Of a stretch of 64,000 nt of DNA, positions 59,943-64,000 are shown piece by piece. The number at the start of each line of letters is the position of its first letter. Positions within the stretch are counted from its first letter, which is position 1. The notes under the pieces are model-generated. The model made no database searches. It saw only the letters and a list, made by a program, of their open reading frames with translations, and was not told the DNA's origin. The DNA lies in contig CAJJDP010000032.1 in NCBI GenBank assembly GCA_905182995.1, positions 553,998-617,997 on the forward strand. Reading direction: 5' to 3'. The translations under genes were made by a program, and so were the position numbers. Source of the stretch: Paramecium octaurelia (lineage: Eukaryota; Ciliophora; Oligohymenophorea; Peniculida; Parameciidae).

Positions 59943-61909
59943 GGAGTAGAATAACCTTCTTAAGAAAGTACCACACCCATTCTAAATATTAAAAAAAATA
60001 ATTAAACCTGTTATTCAATGACATTCAAATAAAGTTATTTTTCCATAAACTTTTACCTTATAATATTAAAACTTCATACCTATTCCAGTCCTTCCAGTGA
60101 TAAGTTTGTTAATCCTAATTTACAGAATTTTAAGGTTAAGTTCCATTTTTTTTTTTGATAATTAGATACGAAGAAGAATTGATCTAAATTTTGAGACAAA
60201 TTATTTGTATCTTTAATTTATAAGAGCAGATAATTATATTGACAACTCGATATAATTTATTTTGGACAAAGCAAATGAAATATATTATTTCATAATCATA
60301 AAGCAATTATATTCAGATTATTAATTAAATTAGAACTCACATTATCATTAAATTACAATTATGACTCAGTTTAGTTCTTCAAATTAGCCTTAGTCTATAA
60401 AAGGATTGAAATTGAAAAATTTTAATCTAAAATAGTAATGTACCTGATTTGAGAAAATTATTACGATATCAACAAATATCATGATAGTTCGACTTTAATG
60501 TAACAATAGCTTAAAATCTTCTTCAAAATTCCCTTTAAAGGTTTCATTTTCTAGACTTTTATTACAATTAATCTAATTAGTCTTCATTTGGAGTACTAGA
60601 TTTAGCTTTATTTAATTATGTGGTCTAATTCTTTCTGGTTCTAACCTTTATGGATTGATGTGTTATTAATATTAGTTAGACTCTAAAACAACTAAAAATA
60701 AGTCTATTACTAAATTGCAAAAATATTTAAATTATGTAAAATATTTTAGCTAAATTTTGTATTCAAATTTTACCATCAATTATTTTTTGTAGGTTCAACA
60801 TTTGTCAACTTATTTCCTTGAGTTTTTTTTCTCAACTAGATAAATTATTTGTTTATTGTATATGGTGCAAGTATGAATATTTATCTTATTCATTTCACAT
60901 ATTGATAAGCACAACCTTTGTATTCCTTATAATCTGGATTTCTATATATTTATACAGATTTTCCATTAATTAAAGCCAAGTATTATAAACCAACTGAACA
61001 TTGAATTATTCAATAGCAATTGTAATGATGATATTCTATCTTTGGAAATAAATTGAAAATAACTACAACATCGTTCAATATTTTCACTCAAGTTTGGTTC
61101 AAGTACTCAATATAATATTAAATAATTGTTATAAAAATAATTTATCGCTAGTAAAAATATATAATTAGATAATTAATCTTTTTCTTATTAAAAATACATG
61201 AATAATTTGATTTCAATATTAATTATTTCATTAAGAGATTTTGTTGTACATAATTTTTATGATTATCTAAAGTAGAATTAATGTTTGATTAAATAATATA
61301 AGTTTGCAATCTCATTTTCATAAAACTTTTGATGTTAAATTCAATATTTATAATTTTTAATAAAATCAAATTAAGAACATTTTTAGTTTTCTTTATTCTG
61401 GCAATATTTAGTTGTAAATTCTCTTAAACTTCCTATTAAAGTTATTAAATAAATTAAAATTAAACAGAGATTGAATTATGCCATTACTTTATTGAACAGT
61501 AATATTACGACAAATAGAAGTTTTTTTATAAAGTTATTCTTTCAAACTATTAAATCTTAGATTTGAAACTTTCAAGTTTTCATTCATTCCTTTAAAATTC
61601 TACAAATAAATGACAATGGTCACCCCCAAAACGAAAAAGCAAATACTATAAATGTCGTTTATCGATATCCTGATTCTGTGTTTGAGATCATAAGAAACAC
61701 TGTAATAAACAAATCCCAGCAGTTTACGTAAAAACCGTTGTATAAAACCTTTCATAGAGTAAATATTCTTTAATTTTAAAATATTTTTATTAATTTTATA
61801 TAGTTTAATTAGGAGTTGGTTGAGCCATTATAAATTCCTTTTCCTAATAAAATCAATATTTCTAATTTAAAAACATAATTAAGGGCAATTTTTGGATAAA
61901 ATTATAAAA
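59943..61909. other. Long AT-rich noncoding stretch
   Basis: Almost 2 kb with extreme AT content, many poly-T/poly-A runs and no protein-like frame on either strand. No repeat unit or RNA gene recognised. Confidence 0.5.
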
Positions 61910-61932
61910 ATAAGTACATCGAACCATTTATT

Positions 61933-62499
61933 TGATGCTCTTAAAGCTTACCTATACTTGGAATGAAGTTATCAGTAATGAAATTATTAAGAAGATCTGT
62001 TATTTTAAAGTATATTATCATAGGCTAATTGTTAGAGTAATACACATTCTGAAGATTGAAAATAAAATCTAGGGATAAGAAATATTTACAATTGAAATTA
62101 AAGTATTAAAATCAAATTCAATTTAAATCTTATAACATTTCAAAACATTGGAATGGTTATCTAAATAAGAACAACAGTATGCTAATAGCTCCGAAGCCTA
62201 TAATTAAAATATTTCCAATATCTTAACGCTTATTTGCAATATTAATTTACTTCTAACTGAGAACCTTAGTGGTTTTAAGCAATAATTATTAAGATCGGAG
62301 ATCAACTGTCATATTGTTATTATCAATAAAAGAAGAGTTCAAAAAATAACTAAACATGATTTGATGCCTTTCCTAGCATCTAAATTGATTAAAATTTTTC
62401 TTGCTAGAATTGCACAGTATGTGAATTATATAAAGATGGTTCGGATGAAGGAATTTGCTCAACAATATGTGACACATCCAGGAAGTGATGACAAAATCT
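61933..62499 (+). CDS. Doubtful ORF of about 188 codons
   Basis: Open from ATG 61933 to TGA 62497-62499 with TAA/TAG as Gln. Some stretches look real (HFKTLEWLSKQEQQYANSSE, KHDLMPFLASKLIKIF), others look like translated AT-rich DNA. With only one stop codon such a frame can arise by chance, and its end overlaps the cysteine-rich antigen-like frame. No family recognised. Confidence 0.3.
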
Positions 62500-63620
62500 G
62501 ATTATTTATGCTACGCTCCCAATTTTTCATGCTCATGGCAATTCTTTTCTGCAGGCACTATGTGTTATACAAACATAATCCTGGATGATTCAAGCGCATG
62601 CAATCCTAAATTTCCTTATGACTAACCTTGCATTATCTGTTTATGGTAATCGCAAGCTAGGGGCTTCTGATAAACAAGTATTTTTACCCAACAATGGTGC
62701 CACCTGTCTAAAGGCCATGTAAAAGTTGTTTATATCTCATCCAACTTTGTTGTAATGATGGCACAGATAATTTACTTTCTCCTAAATAGCTTCTCTATAA
62801 ATATTACGCTATAATATTAAATTTCATCCTTGAGTTGTGTGTAATATTTATTCTTTGTCCAATTCCATAACATAAATTTTTCAGAACATTACTATAATGC
62901 ACCAAGCTTTATATATCATTTGTGTCACCATAAATACTAATAGTTATGATCCACTATAGAACATCTTAAGTCTCTACATTTATTTGGTATCTTTCTTAAT
63001 ACATGAACTGCTCACCTCTCTTGTAACTAATGTGTATTTTCTAGCAGTACAAATTAATTATAAGATTTAGAAGTACTTACAGACGAATGGCTCCTCAACA
63101 TATTATCCTTTTTGATGAGAATATTTCGTTCATTAAACAATATATACTTGTAGATTATGATGATTGCTTTTCATTATTGATTAATAATTCTAAGTGCGCA
63201 TTGATTTAAATGATCCTACTTCTGACTATTGCATCCTTCTCGATTCTTCTTAGATACTAATGTTTGTGATAAAAATAGCCATCCTGAACACTAACCTGAT
63301 GAGTAGTGTTAAGATTGGTTATGTGGATCCTTGCAACATAGTATGCAAGGATCGCAATGCATTTAGTATCAAATACTGGAATGAAAAATTACAAGCTAGA
63401 TTGAATTTACTGGATAATTAAATGGTGAATGAGCTAATCTTTGTAAATCTTTAATAATTTTTTCAGAATCCTCTTAAATTCTCCTGGTTGTAATCATAAT
63501 TGTTGCATCTTAACTTGCCACGTACTACTTACTGGAATATCTAGTAGTTAAGATCTAACACATCTTCTTTCTTCTTTCGTTGTATCAAGTGATGAAAAAT
63601 CATTTATAACTTGAGGTATT
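62400..63620 (+). pseudogene. Surface-antigen-like cysteine-rich remnant
   Basis: Cysteine-rich + strand stretches in shifting frames: CQNCTVCELYKDGSDEGICS, then LCYAPNFSCSWQFFSAGTMC and YDQPCIICLW; further on PEHQPDEQCQDWLC, DPCNIVCKDRN and PGCNHNCCILTCH. Closely spaced Cys pairs with small polar residues between are the hallmark of Paramecium GPI-anchored surface (immobilisation) antigens. TGA codons and frame changes show it is not intact. Such genes are often near chromosome ends, which fits the gene-poor surroundings. Confidence 0.45.
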
Positions 63621-64000
63621 TGGATACTATCTCAATACTATTTGAGGTTGGTAGCGCTAAATCTCATCTTCTTTCTGGAACTTCCCAATCATGTTTTTAT
63701 TTCTTAACAAGTCCTTCTATTACCCATTCATCATCAATATTAATTCTCACTTTCTTTTTTTTTTTTTATACTTTTTCTTATGGTAATTTTGCTGTGGCCT
63801 ATCACTGCAATTCTTTTATTTAATACATTTGCACCATAATGAATCACAATGTTTTGGATCAACTTCTAACTCTTTATCTGCCCAAATGATTGCTTCATTA
63901 AATATAATCAAGCATTCTTAAACTCGTCGCTAAAATATTTAACAATGTTTATACCTTTCGAATATAATATGTAATACTTATTGATGATTAATATATATTT
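63621..64000. other. Window end, no intact gene
   Basis: AT-rich sequence with a 14-T run near 63755 and one short hydrophobic frame. No telomeric repeat is present, so the chromosome end is not reached. Confidence 0.5.

Noticed and set aside
1-64000. Bacterial-type features: ribosome binding sites, operons, CRISPR arrays, insertion sequences, prophage, tRNA or rRNA genes.
   Set aside because: The window is eukaryotic; I found no array, transposase, tRNA cloverleaf or rRNA signature on either strand.

Overview
This is a protist nuclear window, and the best fit is a ciliate of the genus Paramecium. Three things in the sequence point there. Reading frames stay open only if TAA and TAG are read as glutamine, with TGA as the sole stop. 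The DNA is very AT-rich. Genes are cut by tiny GT...AG introns: I placed more than 40, nearly all of 19-32 nt and mostly 22-29 nt, and removing them restores frame in every multi-exon gene listed. Standard-code ORFs badly under-represent the genes, so the CDS spans below were worked out by hand and include their introns.

Region 1-7.8 kb: a lipid-transfer protein of the oxysterol-binding family (PH + ORD, cut by the window edge), then two paralogous multi-domain membrane proteins placed tail to tail. Region 7.8-13.1 kb is sparse, with decayed coding traces and two very small coiled-coil/basic genes. Region 13.1-39.5 kb is a dense, ordinary gene block: CNOT11 (CCR4-NOT), an importin-alpha-like protein, a membrane RING-H2 protein, a PEX3-like protein, small unknown genes, a B-box/LRR protein, a coiled-coil protein, USP39/Sad1 (spliceosome), STT3 (N-glycosylation), CCDC103 (dynein-arm assembly), a Cache-TM-TPR-VWA receptor-like protein, an HTH-like ciliate protein, a BAH-PHD chromatin reader, a coiled-coil protein, a dual-specificity phosphatase and an MRH-domain membrane protein. 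Spacing here is extreme: 1 nt between two convergent stops, 23 nt between two divergent starts.

Region 39.5-50 kb holds a secreted H-type-lectin-like gene present in two full copies, plus an inverted fragment and a third partial downstream copy. All are joined at single N bases and share breakpoints, so most of this is probably an assembly artefact. Region 50-52.6 kb is a 15-repeat WD40 gene with near-identical units. From 52.6 kb to the end the window changes character: low gene density, a pyrimidine-rich degenerate repeat, at least two decayed genes, one short plausible gene, and cysteine-rich traces like Paramecium surface antigens. This looks like gene-poor chromosome-arm or subtelomeric DNA, although no telomeric repeat is present.

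The genes are mainly unrelated housekeeping functions (RNA decay and splicing, nuclear import, ER glycosylation, peroxisome, cilia, chromatin). I see no operon-like pathway and no clear new multi-gene system. The most unusual items are the inverted paralog pair with intron presence/absence, the Cache-TPR-VWA receptor, the two tiny genes sharing a basic C-terminus, and the possible structured RNA near 44.5 kb.
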